From: Paratinospora sagittata
Lineage: Eukaryota > Streptophyta > Magnoliopsida > Ranunculales > Menispermaceae
Reading direction: 5' to 3'
Assembly: GCA_035771175.1 (NCBI GenBank)
Contig: JAYMFD010001095.1
Span: forward strand, 333,001 to 397,000
Length of the DNA: 64,000 nt
Notes under the pieces: model-generated
Databases searched by the model: none
The model's input: the letters and a program-made list of their open reading frames with translations, nothing else
Told to the model about the DNA's origin: nothing
Shown here: one piece after another, positions 1-10,169 of the stretch
Layout: every line of letters begins with the position of its first letter
Position numbering within the stretch: position 1 is the stretch's first letter
Program-made: the position numbers and the translations under genes

Positions 1-830
1 CCTACCTCCAAAACTTTGGGAAAAGGGCAAATGAAAGTGGGAGGTCAGCCATAATTCATAGAATCACTCTGATGAAGGCTATCATAACTCTCTCGATTAA
101 GTATATGATTATGTCTATTTTAGCATATCTAAAAGAAACTTAGATGTTTACAACATTTAAATAGAATTCTTTATACTTCTTTACAATGTCGAGTTTTTAA
201 CAAAATTTGAAAATTCAACCCTTGATTTCAACATCAACTAATTGATTTCAACATCAACTAACATTTACGTAATTAAATCTTTCCAAACTTATAATTTAGC
301 ACTAATTCATGGTTGAGTTACATCTAGCACTATATTGTCAACAAACAAGATATATAGAATCTCAAATGTGATGTAAACAGTAAACCTAAGTAAATGAACT
401 CACGAGTTTTTCCTACTATTGCTTCAATATAGTTATTGTTCTACTGTACATTCTTTTATCAAGTCAGAAACTTATTTGTAATTTTTTCCTCAAAAACCTA
501 GCATATAATATTTCTAGATACCCTATCATAAGCTTTTTGGAAATCAATAAAAACCATAGGAGAAAGGTTTTTCTTTTCATCCTCATATCTCTACATCAAT
601 CTTCTCAATAAATAAATGGCCTCCATAATTTATCCCCTCAATATATATCCAAATTAATTAATTTAATTTTTTTTCTTTTTTCTCAATCACTTTCTCCCAT
701 AATTTCATTATACGAGTCATTAATTTAGTGCGTATGGATAATTTGCAAAACAGCATAAACCATGGAAACCAATCTGCATGTACTCATTTAATGCATTCAT
801 ACCCAGCACAAATATATAAGGGTTTTGTTT
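1..830. other. AT-rich intergenic stretch
   Basis: No gene or recognisable element is visible. A 19-bp direct duplication (unit ttgatttcaacatcaacta) lies at 222-240 and 242-260. The two short overlapping open frames near 720-970 are on opposite strands, low in complexity, and resemble no family I know. Confidence 0.5.
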
Positions 831-1350
831 TTTGTTTTTTTTTTTTGAAGAAGGAAACAAAGGTAGTATCATTAATTCATATAAAGAAAATAATACGTGG
901 AGCATTAGAAATACTTCTACAAACAAACGACAAGCAAAAAAGAAACACTAGCATGGATCAAGGATCCTAAAACATAATGCTACCCCAGTTTCTAAACCAA
1001 CTGTCTAAAGAATAACCTCCAGCCATCTTAGAGCATGATACCCACATGCTAGCCACCAACCTAGATGTATCCCATACCGCCACAACATCGGACACCTTCC
1101 CCTCGAAAATCCTGCGGTTCCTTTTCCCCCAAATTGTCTAAGAATGCAACTATATTACAACAACAAACTTACTAATCTCTCCTCCAATTGTCCTTATAAT
1201 AGTAGTTACTACATCATACACATCATTGATTAAACCAATACATCTACTTCATACCCCAATATGTTCTACGACACTCCAAAAGCTTTGATATTACTTTTAA
1301 GAATCACATAAATCAATAAATAACATGTGAAGATCCTTCTACTTTGTAAA
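831..1350 (-). mobile_element. LINE (L1-type) 3' end, 5'-truncated
   Basis: A poly-T run at 834-846 is the poly-A tail of a minus-strand LINE. Reading back from it (about 960-1150 and onward), the reverse strand encodes a tail with WGKRNRRIFEGK, then WVSCSKMAGGYSLDSW and a final NW-aromatic block. That order (ERN/KRN-RIF, WV-x-SK, W-x-NW) is the C-terminal end of plant LINE ORF2 and recurs in the other LINE copies here. Further upstream (1150-1350) the similarity decays through stops and frame changes. The copy is a fossil, and its left limit is approximate. Confidence 0.7.
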
Positions 1351-1384
1351 TTTCTAATTGTTCCTTCCCTAGACCCTATAATTG

Positions 1385-1530
1385 TTGGAGCCTCGTGCAC
1401 TAGGAACACCCTTTTTTCAAAAAAAAAAACACTCTTTTATAAGTGGTGGTATTTGAACCCTAGCCATCATAGTTTGCATATCTAATTTCAAACTATTAAG
1501 CCAGAGGTTCAGCCCCTTGTTTATAAGTTT
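1385..1530 (-). mobile_element. Probable tRNA-derived SINE remnant
   Basis: On the minus strand there is an A-box-like TGGCTTAATAG followed, about 35 nt later, by a B-box-like GGTTCAAATACC that departs from consensus at one base. A short stretch then ends in GTGCACGAGGCTCC, a type of 3' sequence seen in plant SINEs. No clear target-site duplication was found, so the limits are uncertain. Confidence 0.4.
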
Positions 1531-1655
1531 TTACATAAAATTACCAATTGCCTTCAAAATCAATTTGTCTCTTAGTTTATACACAAGCTTTCTCCCTAAG
1601 TTTCATATATGTATGTCTAAAAAGTTTTATACAATTATAATTATTAAAAAAGGGG

Positions 1656-1732
1656 CTACCCAACGCACAAGGTTCTCACTATTATAGGGTTTGGGGAAGG
1701 GATGATATACATAACTTTACCCCAACAGAGAT
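1656..1732 (-). mobile_element. Au-like SINE 3'-end fragment
   Basis: Read on the minus strand, the segment starts GGGGTAAAGTTATG, passes CCCTTCCCCAAACCCT and ends GTGCGTTGGGTAGCCCC followed by a short T run. This matches the 3' half of the widespread Au SINE as I remember it, which also ends in a short T run. The tRNA-like head is missing. Identification is from memory of the consensus, not from a search. Confidence 0.55.
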
Positions 1733-1734
1733 AA

Positions 1735-2620
1735 TCACTACAACAATGAAAAAATGCTTACCACTTTAAAAACAATGTTAATTTTCATGGAAAATACAAC
1801 TCTTATTTGCTATCCTTTATGTGTCACCCTTCCCAAGCGCATAGCCATTGCCATGAAGAACAAATCTTCACCAAATTCACCAACATGATAATACCACCAC
1901 ATTAGTTATAATCAAGAATCACTATTGTTAAAGTGATTATCATGGTGCTAAATGATGACAACATCATTGTTATTACCATCCTAGTTGACAGACCAACTAC
2001 ATCATCAATACCACCACCACTATTATAAGCACCGATATCTCATAACCACAGTAAAACAACTATCGCCTACTAAACTAACACTTCATTTTTTGTACTCTTT
2101 TACACAACACAAAATCAATACCTTTGTTCTGACTACAATTTATTATATATGCAATTGAAAAAAAAAATCTGACACCCAAATATTTGTTTGTTTTCTAATT
2201 TTCCTTTTTATTTAATTTGAGTATCGCAACCACAAGGCCTTACACGAACACAACTCTCCATGACCATCTTGCACAATTCTATAAGCACATCCTTGTTCCT
2301 TCTTGATTTTCGAATTACCATGAATCATAAAACAAAGATGTTGAAAATAACTGCTTCAAGGTACTTCTAGGTAATCAATTTCATGTCTCCGCTTTTAATA
2401 AAATTGTATACACATTGCATCATGGAATGAAACTATGAGTTAAAGCCATGGAACTCCAAATTTCCTCTTCGTATTACTTTCTTAATCTCATAAACTAACT
2501 CAACTTGCACCTAACAGCCAAATAATCTACATGTTTTGTAAGAGAACAATAGAACAGCAGGCATACCCGTAATTCCTTGCTGTTCTGCAATCTGCCGCAA
2601 CTAAAACGAAAAACAACGAA
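1735..2620. other. Intergenic region downstream of PEX7
   Basis: AT-rich sequence with no recognisable ORF or repeat. The part nearest PEX7 (about 2300-2626) presumably carries that gene's 3' UTR. No single polyadenylation signal stands out. Confidence 0.4.
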
Positions 2621-2626
2621 ATCCAT

Positions 2627-3586
2627 TCAAGGCAATGGAGGCGCTCTAGGGTCACTCCCATGCTGCCACACGAAAACAAACTCATCCCAACCAGTGCTCG
2701 CAAAAAGCCCCTCAACAAGCACACTCATGTCCAACCCAACGGCAAACTCCGTATGATGATCATACCGTGAAACAAGCGAATCTTCCAGCCTATAATCCCA
2801 ACAACAAACAGTCATATCATACGAGCAACTCGCAATAAAACTCGCATGGTGCGGCGAAAACTTAACTTTCCGAACCGCGTACTCATGCCCATTCAGCACC
2901 GAAATCGGAACCCTATGATTCCTCACATCCCAAACCTTAATCGATTTATCAACAGATCCAGTAGCAATCAAACAATCATCATACTTGTTCCAATCACAAG
3001 AAAGAATCTCAAACTCATGCGCAGGTAGAATCATAGTACTACCAGGCTCCCTCACATCCCAAACCCTAACCGTACAATCACCGGACGCCGAAGCAAAAAT
3101 ATCTCCATGCCTAGGGTTCCAAACAGAGGCGTAAACGCAGTAGGCGTGTTCCTTGAACGTCCGTACGCTCGCCGGCCTGTCAACGGTCCAGAGCTTGATC
3201 GTGTCGTCCCACGACGAAGTCAAGAACGAGTCTCGCCGGACTGTGTTCCAGTCAACGGAGTGAACTTCGCGAGCGTGTTCGTGGAGAGATCGGATAGGGT
3301 TTGAGTTCGGAGGAGCGGCGAGGTCCCAGAGCTTGACGGAGCCGTCGCCGTTAGCGGAGACGAGGAGGTTTTCGTTGTTCTCCGACCAGGTGCAGTCGTA
3401 GACGCCGTCGGCGGTGTCGTAGAAGCGGAACTCTGTTAGGGTTCCGTTAGGGTTTAGGTCGAGGACGTGAATCCGGCCGTTTCCGAGAATGCCGAAGTTC
3501 TGAGAGGCAGCGACGGCGAGGCGGTTCTCGAAGAATGGACTGAACTTGACGGCGTAGCCGTGGTAGGGGATTTTGAAGCGAGGCAT
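2627..3586 (-). CDS. PEX7: Peroxin 7, PTS2 receptor (WD40 protein)
   Basis: The 319-residue protein begins MPRFKIPYHGYAVKFSPF and carries the PEX7 hallmark FGILGNGRIHVLDL near residues 31-44. Six WD-type strands end at about residues 88, 133, 177, 220, 264 and 307 (GDGSVKLWD, WDDTIKLW, GDCTVRVWD, VDKSIKVWD, YDMTVCCWD, WDEFVFVW), as expected for a beta-propeller. PEX7 is the soluble receptor that binds the N-terminal PTS2 nonapeptide of matrix proteins such as thiolase in the cytosol and delivers them, with PEX5, to the PEX13/PEX14 docking complex. The length matches the roughly 317-residue Arabidopsis protein. The frame is intact from ATG (3586) to TGA (2629-2627) with no intron, as in other plants. 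It stands alone; its neighbours are repeats. Confidence 0.97.
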   Translation of the reverse strand: MPRFKIPYHGYAVKFSPFFENRLAVAASQNFGILGNGRIHVLDLNPNGTLTEFRFYDTADGVYDCTWSENNENLLVSANGDGSVKLWDLAAPPNSNPIRSLHEHAREVHSVDWNTVRRDSFLTSSWDDTIKLWTVDRPASVRTFKEHAYCVYASVWNPRHGDIFASASGDCTVRVWDVREPGSTMILPAHEFEILSCDWNKYDDCLIATGSVDKSIKVWDVRNHRVPISVLNGHEYAVRKVKFSPHHASFIASCSYDMTVCCWDYRLEDSLVSRYDHHTEFAVGLDMSVLVEGLFASTGWDEFVFVWQHGSDPRAPPLP

Positions 3587-3830
3587 CTTTGATTGAGAGC
3601 GATTCTGAATTCAGAAAATCTGAAATCGATCGATGATTCAAGAAATCAGAAGCTCTCTGAAATTTCAGAGATCGAACAGTTTTCGATTTCGTTAGAGGTT
3701 AGAGAAATCTGGAATCGGTCGTTCGAACAGTTTTGAGTCTCTATATCTGCTGACGCTCTTCGTGTTCTTCTTTTTTCTTGGTTTCTGTGTCGTTGTAACT
3801 AATCTCTGATTTCCTTACCGGGGAGAAATG
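3587..3830 (-). promoter_or_regulatory. PEX7 5' UTR and proximal promoter region
   Basis: This is the 244 bp immediately upstream of the PEX7 ATG. The leader strand has no upstream ATG in the 100 bases next to the start. No strong TATA box is apparent; the closest is a GATATAGAG near 3740. The extent is inferred from position only. Confidence 0.35.
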
Positions 3831-4165
3831 ATTGGGTGCACCTAGTAGCACATATGAGCTGTAAGAAGTTGCAGTTGTAGCCGTTGGTTTAGCATCTCTA
3901 TTTTGATTTTTTTGTGGTCAAAGTAGGTCAAACTTTGATGGGGCAATTATTTGACTTTTTTCAGTTATTTTGGACACGTGGGGTGAAGTATGAACGCTTG
4001 GACACATGTGAACCTTTCATTGGACTTGCAAAAGCTGCCATCTTACCTATATGTTTCCACCAAGTAGAGAGGCCATAAGGCCATTGTTACGGAGGTAAGT
4101 GGTTACGTCCAAATCTATACCATATACTTAATAACGCACTCCAATCAAGACTTTTCAGCATATCA
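3831..4165. other. Intergenic region
   Basis: No gene is seen. A cluster of W-box-like GGTCAAA/TTGAC motifs lies at about 3915-3960, on the PEX7 promoter side. Their regulatory relevance is unproven. Confidence 0.35.
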
Positions 4166-4167
4166 CG

Positions 4168-4806
4168 TCATATGTCTTATTTTTTAAAATCAAAATAATT
4201 CTTTTCACATCATTTTATATAGCATATATTCATTAAATTTTTTGCTTTTTATTTCTTCCTTTCACATTTGATGTCGTTTTAAATAGTGCAATAATAATGA
4301 TAACCAAGACCTTACAGATTTTTATTTCTTTCTTTCACACGAGATAGCATTGACAATTGAGATAAATTAAACCCAAGGTTTTCTTTCTCATATGTCTTAT
4401 TTTTTTTATTCAAATTTTTTTTTTCACATTATTTTGTATAACATACATCATTGAATTTTCTGTTGTTTATTTCTTCTTTTCACATTTGATGTCATTTTAA
4501 ATGGTGCAATAACAATGATAACCAAGACCTTGCAGATTTTTATTTCTTTATTTCATATGAGATAGCATTGACAATTGTTTCTAATTAAAACCAAGGTTTT
4601 CTTTCTCATATGTCTTATTTTTTTTAATCAAAAAATTTCTTTTTACATCATTTTATATAACATACATTCATTGACTTTTCTGCTTTTTATTTCTTCCTTT
4701 CACATTTGATGCCGTTTTAAATGGTGCAATAATAATGATAACCAAGACCTTGCAGATTTTTATTTCTTTCTTTCACATGAGATAACATTGACAATTGAGA
4801 TCAACA
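4168..4806. repeat. 219-bp tandem repeat, about 2.9 copies
   Basis: Three head-to-tail copies are anchored by TATGTCTTAT at 4171, 4391 and 4609, giving periods of 220 and 218 bp. Each unit also contains TTTCACATTTGATG, a GGTGCAATAA block, ACCAAGACCTTGCAG (one mismatch in copy 1) and a GACAATTG end. The last unit is slightly shorter. The unit is non-coding and AT-rich. It could be a short satellite-like array or an internal repeat of a transposon I cannot identify. Confidence 0.85.
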
Positions 4807-4886
4807 AAATTTTTTGTGAAAAAAAAAAAAAATTGTTTGTTTTGCCGCTGCTCCACTCTATCAAGACTAGGTCAACTTCAATTACA

Positions 4887-5110
4887 AAAAGTTAAGATTG
4901 CGTTTGGTTTAAGATTTAGATATAATTTTTTGTATCTAAAATTTTAAAAATACGAAAAATTATTTAGTTCGTTGAAACTCGAAAGCAATTTTTTTAACTT
5001 TATAAAGAAAAGAAGTTATTTTCAAAAAATAATAAAATATTATTTTTAAAATTTTTATTTTTTTGAGTTGTATTCTATTTTTTTAATCACTAACCAAATG
5101 CGGCTTTAGA
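4887..5110. mobile_element. MITE-like element with terminal inverted repeats
   Basis: The left edge (AAGATTGCGTTTGGTTTAAG) and the reverse complement of the right edge (AAAGCCGCATTTGGTTAGTG) form an imperfect inverted repeat around GCRTTTGGTT. They bracket about 220 bp of AT-rich non-coding DNA. The 'gcgtttggtt...aaccaaatgcgg' arrangement is common in plant MITEs. No convincing TSD was found, so the superfamily is open. Confidence 0.5.
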
Positions 5111-5868
5111 TGTTTCTTAGTTATCTTAATCAAAATTATTTTTGGTCTTTTTCTATCTTTATTGTAGTCATGTAGTGTTAATAAGTCACTTTTCTTAAAT
5201 AATACATTTTTCTTGAAATTATATACAAATCTAAACAGGGGCTTTCAACAAAAAATGAGTACAAATGAAACCAAGAGCATCATACTCAAAACTAGTAAAA
5301 CTTAAAAGAACAAAATAGACTCTTAGCCCTTCCTTCGCAAGCTTGTTTTTAATAGTGAATTTCTACTAAATCAATTGGATCAAAATAAACACCATGTGGG
5401 ACACAACAATGTTGAGTGTGGGATGATTAATAGTACAACTTCGAACTATTGATACAAATGAGGCAACTTAGGAAGGATTACTACTTGTAGAAAATAGGAT
5501 TCATGAAGTCACCCATTACAACTGATGAGTTATGGACGAAGGTTACCAAACACAAAGGATTGTTAAGATTCTACATCTTGTATGAAAAAATGATAAAAAT
5601 ATATAATGTCATGACTTGCATGGTGAGGAGGTGATCTTCCTAATTAAGGAGGTGTGATTAACTTTATAAGAAAATGATCACGCGAGCAAAGATTGAGATT
5701 TAACTCCTATGTGGTTCATTAAGGTGCCTTTTTGAGGACAAAATTATAAGCTTGTGAGCCTACAAGCAATATCAAAGCAAAGCAAACCATACCTCAACAA
5801 TGGGGGAATGAAATTTTATAATTATATGTCACAATTGGTATTAGAGTGATCCAATATGAATTAGGATA
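5111..5868. other. Intergenic region
   Basis: No gene or recognisable repeat was seen between the MITE and the copia-type LTR. Confidence 0.4.
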
Positions 5869-6657
5869 CTTAGTGTTGAAAAATGGGTAATTAAATATGA
5901 TTTTTTACTATTTTAAGCTAAATATTAAAGTAGGACCCACAAGTAATTTTGAGTAGATCCAAGTTAATTATTAATCTTTGATATGTGAAAATTAAGAATA
6001 TATAAGTATTTAGCTATACCCATTTATATATGAATGAGAAATTAAGTTTAAACTAGCCTACTTGATATGTGTAAAGTGGTAAAATTTGAAAACAATCTTT
6101 TAGTCTCACATGAGATAGATAAAATTTTAATTATTGACTTATAAGTGTAGCTAAAATACTACGCTTCAATTTTAGCTAACACACACACAAAAGGAAGGCT
6201 CATGGGTGATGCTTTGCATCACCCCACGCACGCGACTCACGCATGTGCGAGGGCGACTTAGGTCGCACAATACTTTGCACATACGCATCGTCGCCGGGAG
6301 CTGAAGAGCTTTCTATTTTCAGAGATCGAGGCAGATCTGACGGATGAGACGCGTCCGTGGAAGATCGGATCTGGAAGGTTCAGATACGATGAATGTAGTT
6401 ATATGTCTAGGTGTGATATACGGAAATCCGACGGTGTGAGATTGGATGGGCTGATCGGGACCGTCAGTTGGCGACCGATTGGATCAACCGCGATCCAACG
6501 GTGCAGGATCGATTGCGACGTGCGGAGTTGTTAGATTGCGCTTAAATCGATCAGATACGATCGGGTGTGTCAATTAAATCCGTCAGATCGCATCTAGAGG
6601 CGATCATACTCAATCCAACAGTGCATAAACAAGCACCATGTACAATAACGATTTGCC

Positions 6658-6666
6658 TATAAATAG
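6658..6666 (+). promoter_or_regulatory. TATA box of the copia-type LTR
   Basis: TATAAATAG sits at the transition from the GC-richer upstream segment to an AT/pyrimidine-rich leader, the expected place for an LTR promoter. Its downstream U5 is now about 3 kb away because of the nested insertion. Confidence 0.5.
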
Positions 6667-7510
6667 AGCCTTTCAAAACTTAGAAATTCATCTCAGAAAA
6701 TTTTAAAATTTTAAAATTTTCTTATCTTCTCTCTTCTCTACTTTTAACATTATTTTGTGAGAGAGTACAACCAATTTTGGTTTGATTATTGTGGCGACCC
6801 CGCACCCCGGACCACCAACCCCTCAGGGAATGGCGTGCGGAATGCCGGGACGGGACGCCCGGCGTAGGCATCTCCGACCACTCCTCAACTCCCGTGAGGT
6901 GGTTGAGACCCTACGAGCCTTATCTCAAACAACGACATAATATCAAAAGGTACTAAACAAAATTACCCACCGTATTAATCATCCAAGACAAGAGATAGTC
7001 CATAAAAATGATCCATAAATAAAATCATAATCCCTACAGTCCATTAAAATTGACATACACATAAAGTCCAAAATTGTGGGTACAAATAAAAACCGTCATA
7101 TGCCTACATGGTCTATCCAACAAGTCCCAACTCACCCATACTACAATGTGGTAAGTATTATAATTACATAATCCAAAATATAATACTTCATAATTTAAAA
7201 CACAATTCAATCAAAATGCCTCTCAACTCACATCGAGGCTTTGGATTCTCTCGCAGGCAAGGCCCTCAAGATATAACTACTCCTTTGCCCTTATTCGGGA
7301 CAGAAGGACCTGAAAGAGGAAAATGAAGGTGAGCCAACGGTGCCCAGTGAATAGAATTCAAATATGCTATCAATACTCATCAATAAATATCATGTATGCA
7401 TGTCAATGTGTAGCATGATTAAAACCTCATAACATATAGATATCAAACATTTATAATAAGTTCGATGCAAGTAAAAGCTTATCAATTTGGATCCACATTC
7501 CACATGCATT

Positions 7511-7610
7511 GGGTTACTAGTGCACGTCTATTTCACCGTACCGTTGATCCCAATCATGTTTATTTTGGGTTACTAGTGCACGTCTATTTCACCGTACCGT
7601 TGACCCCAAT
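7511..7610. repeat. 56-bp direct duplication inside the LTR
   Basis: The segment GGGTTACTAGTGCACGTC... occurs at 7511 and again at 7567, nearly identical over about 43 bp, giving a 56-bp period. Confidence 0.8.
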
Positions 7611-8699
7611 CTCTTCCTTTCCTAAAGCTCTCCTATGACAAGGTTAAGTCCCCCTATTAGCCAGATAGATGGGCCCAACCAAAGTCATAAGGTTTTCTCA
7701 AATCAATGCATCATTCAAAACATTAGAACACATTCATGCTTTCAACATACAATATATAAGTGATATGATGACATAAAAGATATAATCATAAATGAAGTCT
7801 ACTCACAACCAAGCCTCGCGAGAGTATTTAACCACACACGACCACCAAACCGAATCAACCCAATCAAGATCCTAAAACATACATCAATATCCTACCATAC
7901 ATTAATTTCTATGCTCAATCACATAGACATTACACATCAACCCTAAATCAGCCCACATATAAACAATAGGCCTAAATCCCATCTAATCCCATCATTCAAC
8001 TCAAATCACATGACTTAGGCCTCTAATGCATAGTTCTCATACATAAACCATTCTATTAATCAAAAATACTGATTTTCAATTCCTTAGGCATAAACATGCC
8101 CAAATTTGGTCACTTGATCACAAGTAGGCCTAACCTATGATATGGTCACAACCACCAAATCAGTAGCATAATCAACCCTAATCATGCTTAATTAAACATA
8201 AGTTGCATCAATTCAATGATTCTAGGCCAAAAGCATCAAAAACCCTAAAATATGAAATTTTCCATACTTAGGCCATATTGTCGATTTACACTAGGTCACC
8301 ATGTTCAGCCATGTATATCACTGATTTTGCATCATGGGTTCATCAACAATGACAACTAGGTCAACATAGTTGACATGCAAGCTATTTGGAAAGGTCTAAG
8401 TTCATATTTTAAATTTAGGTCTAATACAAGCAACCCTACCAATTCTTCATTTACTATTCTGTTCAGATGTATCAATATACCAACAGAAATATGTAATCAC
8501 AAAATAAACCGTACAGATTGAAGTATATGAAGAAACAAACCTTCTGTCCAAATATCAGCCCAATCCAACGGTGGACCGAAAGGATAAGTATATTTGATGA
8601 ACAAGTCACTAATCAGACAATTTCTCCTTTCCTGCTGCAAATATTCAAACTCAGATGACTATATCACACAAAATACTTAATCCATAAACATCTCCACCG

Positions 8700-9056
8700 T
8701 TCAGAATACATAAGTATCAGTTATAAACTACATACCCAAATTTTATATCCATCCAACGGTAGATTGAGAAGATATATTAGTTTTAGAGAAACAGCACGAG
8801 AAATCCAGACTTTCCGACCAGCTTTGTTTCAGAGGTTATATCTCTCAGACAAAACCTCTAATCAAGATCTCCACCGTTCAGAATGCAGAAATATCCGTTT
8901 TACACTACGTACCCAAATTTTATATCCATCCAACGGTAGATTAAAGAGATCTAGAAGTTTGAGCGAAATGGCTCGAGAAATCCAGACTTTCCGACCAGCT
9001 TTGTTTGAGAGGTTAGATCTCTTAGACGAAACCTCTGATCAAGATCTCCACCGACC
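8700..9056. repeat. 177-bp tandem duplication inside the LTR
   Basis: TCCATCCAACGGT occurs at 8748 and 8925. The flanking sequence (CAGACTTTCCGACCAGC, then CAAGATCTCCACCG) repeats with the same 177-bp offset. The copies differ at scattered positions, so the duplication is not recent. Confidence 0.85.
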
Positions 9057-9228
9057 AGAATGAATAACCATAAGCTACGAACTTGATGACAAATTTTGAG
9101 CTCAATCTGACCATTTAGCCCAAAGATCCAGCTCTTTGATGAAAATGTCGCAGAGATCTTCCTCCTGCAACTCCCTCTTTTCTCTTCTTCTTTCCTTTCT
9201 CTTCATTTCTTTCTCTTCTTTTTTCCTT

Positions 9229-9387
9229 TCTCTCCACTCACCTCTTTCTAGCACTTCCTTGATTCCCTCCTCCACTCACCTTACTTTCTAGCACATTCTT
9301 GGATTCTCTCCTCCACTCACCTCATTTTCTAGTACATTCTTGGATTCTCTCCTCCACTCACCTCACTTTCTAGCACATTCTTAGATT
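9229..9387. repeat. Minisatellite, about 41 bp x 3.7
   Basis: TCCACTCAC recurs at 9233, 9271, 9312 and 9353. Each is followed by CT-rich sequence and TTCTAG-ACATTCTTGGATT. The period is 38-41 bp. The array lies in the pyrimidine-rich 3' part of the gypsy-type LTR. Confidence 0.8.
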
Positions 9388-10169
9388 AGAGAAGTGGGCA
9401 TGGGACACTTGTCCACTTTCATGCACCAACCTTCACATGTGTTGGTCTCATACTACCCATACCAACCACATGTACTTTAACCAATCTCATGCTTCCATGT
9501 ATTTTGGATGTCCAATCCATTTAATACACCAAATTTTCATTCTCATTTATCCTTTTATTCAATCAATCCTAACTCATATCAATTCATGGTTTAATGGGTC
9601 CATGCATAAATAATAACATATGCATTATAATTTAATTTAACATGACTCATATACAATTTATGATACACGTATTTATATACATTATCAAGCATCAACTATA
9701 CAAATATTAAACAACCATCAAACAAACATCAAACATATCAAGGCAACGCATAGAGTTTGGGCAAAGTGCAATTGGGTTATGGGCTAGATGAAATAATTTT
9801 CGGGGCGTCACAATTATTCTTGTGAGTTGAAGTGTTGTTGTCACAAAAAGGAGATTATTGTATCTTAAGAGACAAGTATCATACACCGTGAGCACCTAAG
9901 CGGGACATAATTGTCTTAAAGATATAGAGTTACACCCTAGCCTCAATCTACGCCGTTACTTTACTGGAATAGTAATTGATCTAGTTTAACTAGACATAGT
10001 CTTGTTCCTAGTACCTTTAAATAGTGAACGGGAGACAGTTTGTTGTTCTAGAAAAATGATATCTTAACGAGACCATTACGACTCCACCACTCAAACTGGA
10101 GACTAATCTAATTAATTATTTTAAAAGCTATTTTTTAATAATTATTGTCACCTTACAGTCAACACCTAG

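Larger units (their letters stand above)
6790..9812 (+). mobile_element. Gypsy-type solo LTR (3.0 kb), nested
   Basis: It begins TGTGGCGACCCC and ends GGGGCGTCACA, bounded by an exact 5-bp TSD attat (6785-6789 and 9813-9817). The first 150 bp and a block near 7300-7355 (GGACCTGAAA, then GTGAGCCAAC, then TGCCCAGTGAATAG) recur in the LTRs at 53844-55218 and 57007-59753, defining one family. There is no pol-like ORF. The very long LTR, with its GTGAG...CAGTGAATA block, suggests a Tekay/Del-like chromovirus, but that is an inference. The open frame at 8764-9063 is a by-product of an internal 177-bp duplication. Confidence 0.75.
5874..10164 (+). mobile_element. Copia-type solo LTR, split by a nested LTR
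   Basis: The left end TGTTGA and right end TCAACA are perfect inverted termini. They are flanked by cttag (5869-5873) and cctag (10165-10169), a 5-bp TSD with one mismatch. Removing the nested element at 6790-9812 and one attat copy leaves 1,263 bp. A TATAAATAG box at 6658-6666 follows a GC-richer upstream part (about 6190-6640), as expected for U3 followed by R/U5. No gag-pol lies inside or adjacent, so this is best read as a solo LTR left by recombination. The strand is inferred from the TATA box. The copia assignment is an inference from length and end type. Confidence 0.65.

Noticed and set aside
2846..3304. Plus-strand ORFs opposite PEX7
   Set aside because: Antisense shadows of the WD40 coding sequence.
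8764..9063. 99-residue plus-strand ORF
   Set aside because: It is produced by the 177-bp tandem duplication inside a solo LTR; the protein simply repeats itself and has no family resemblance.
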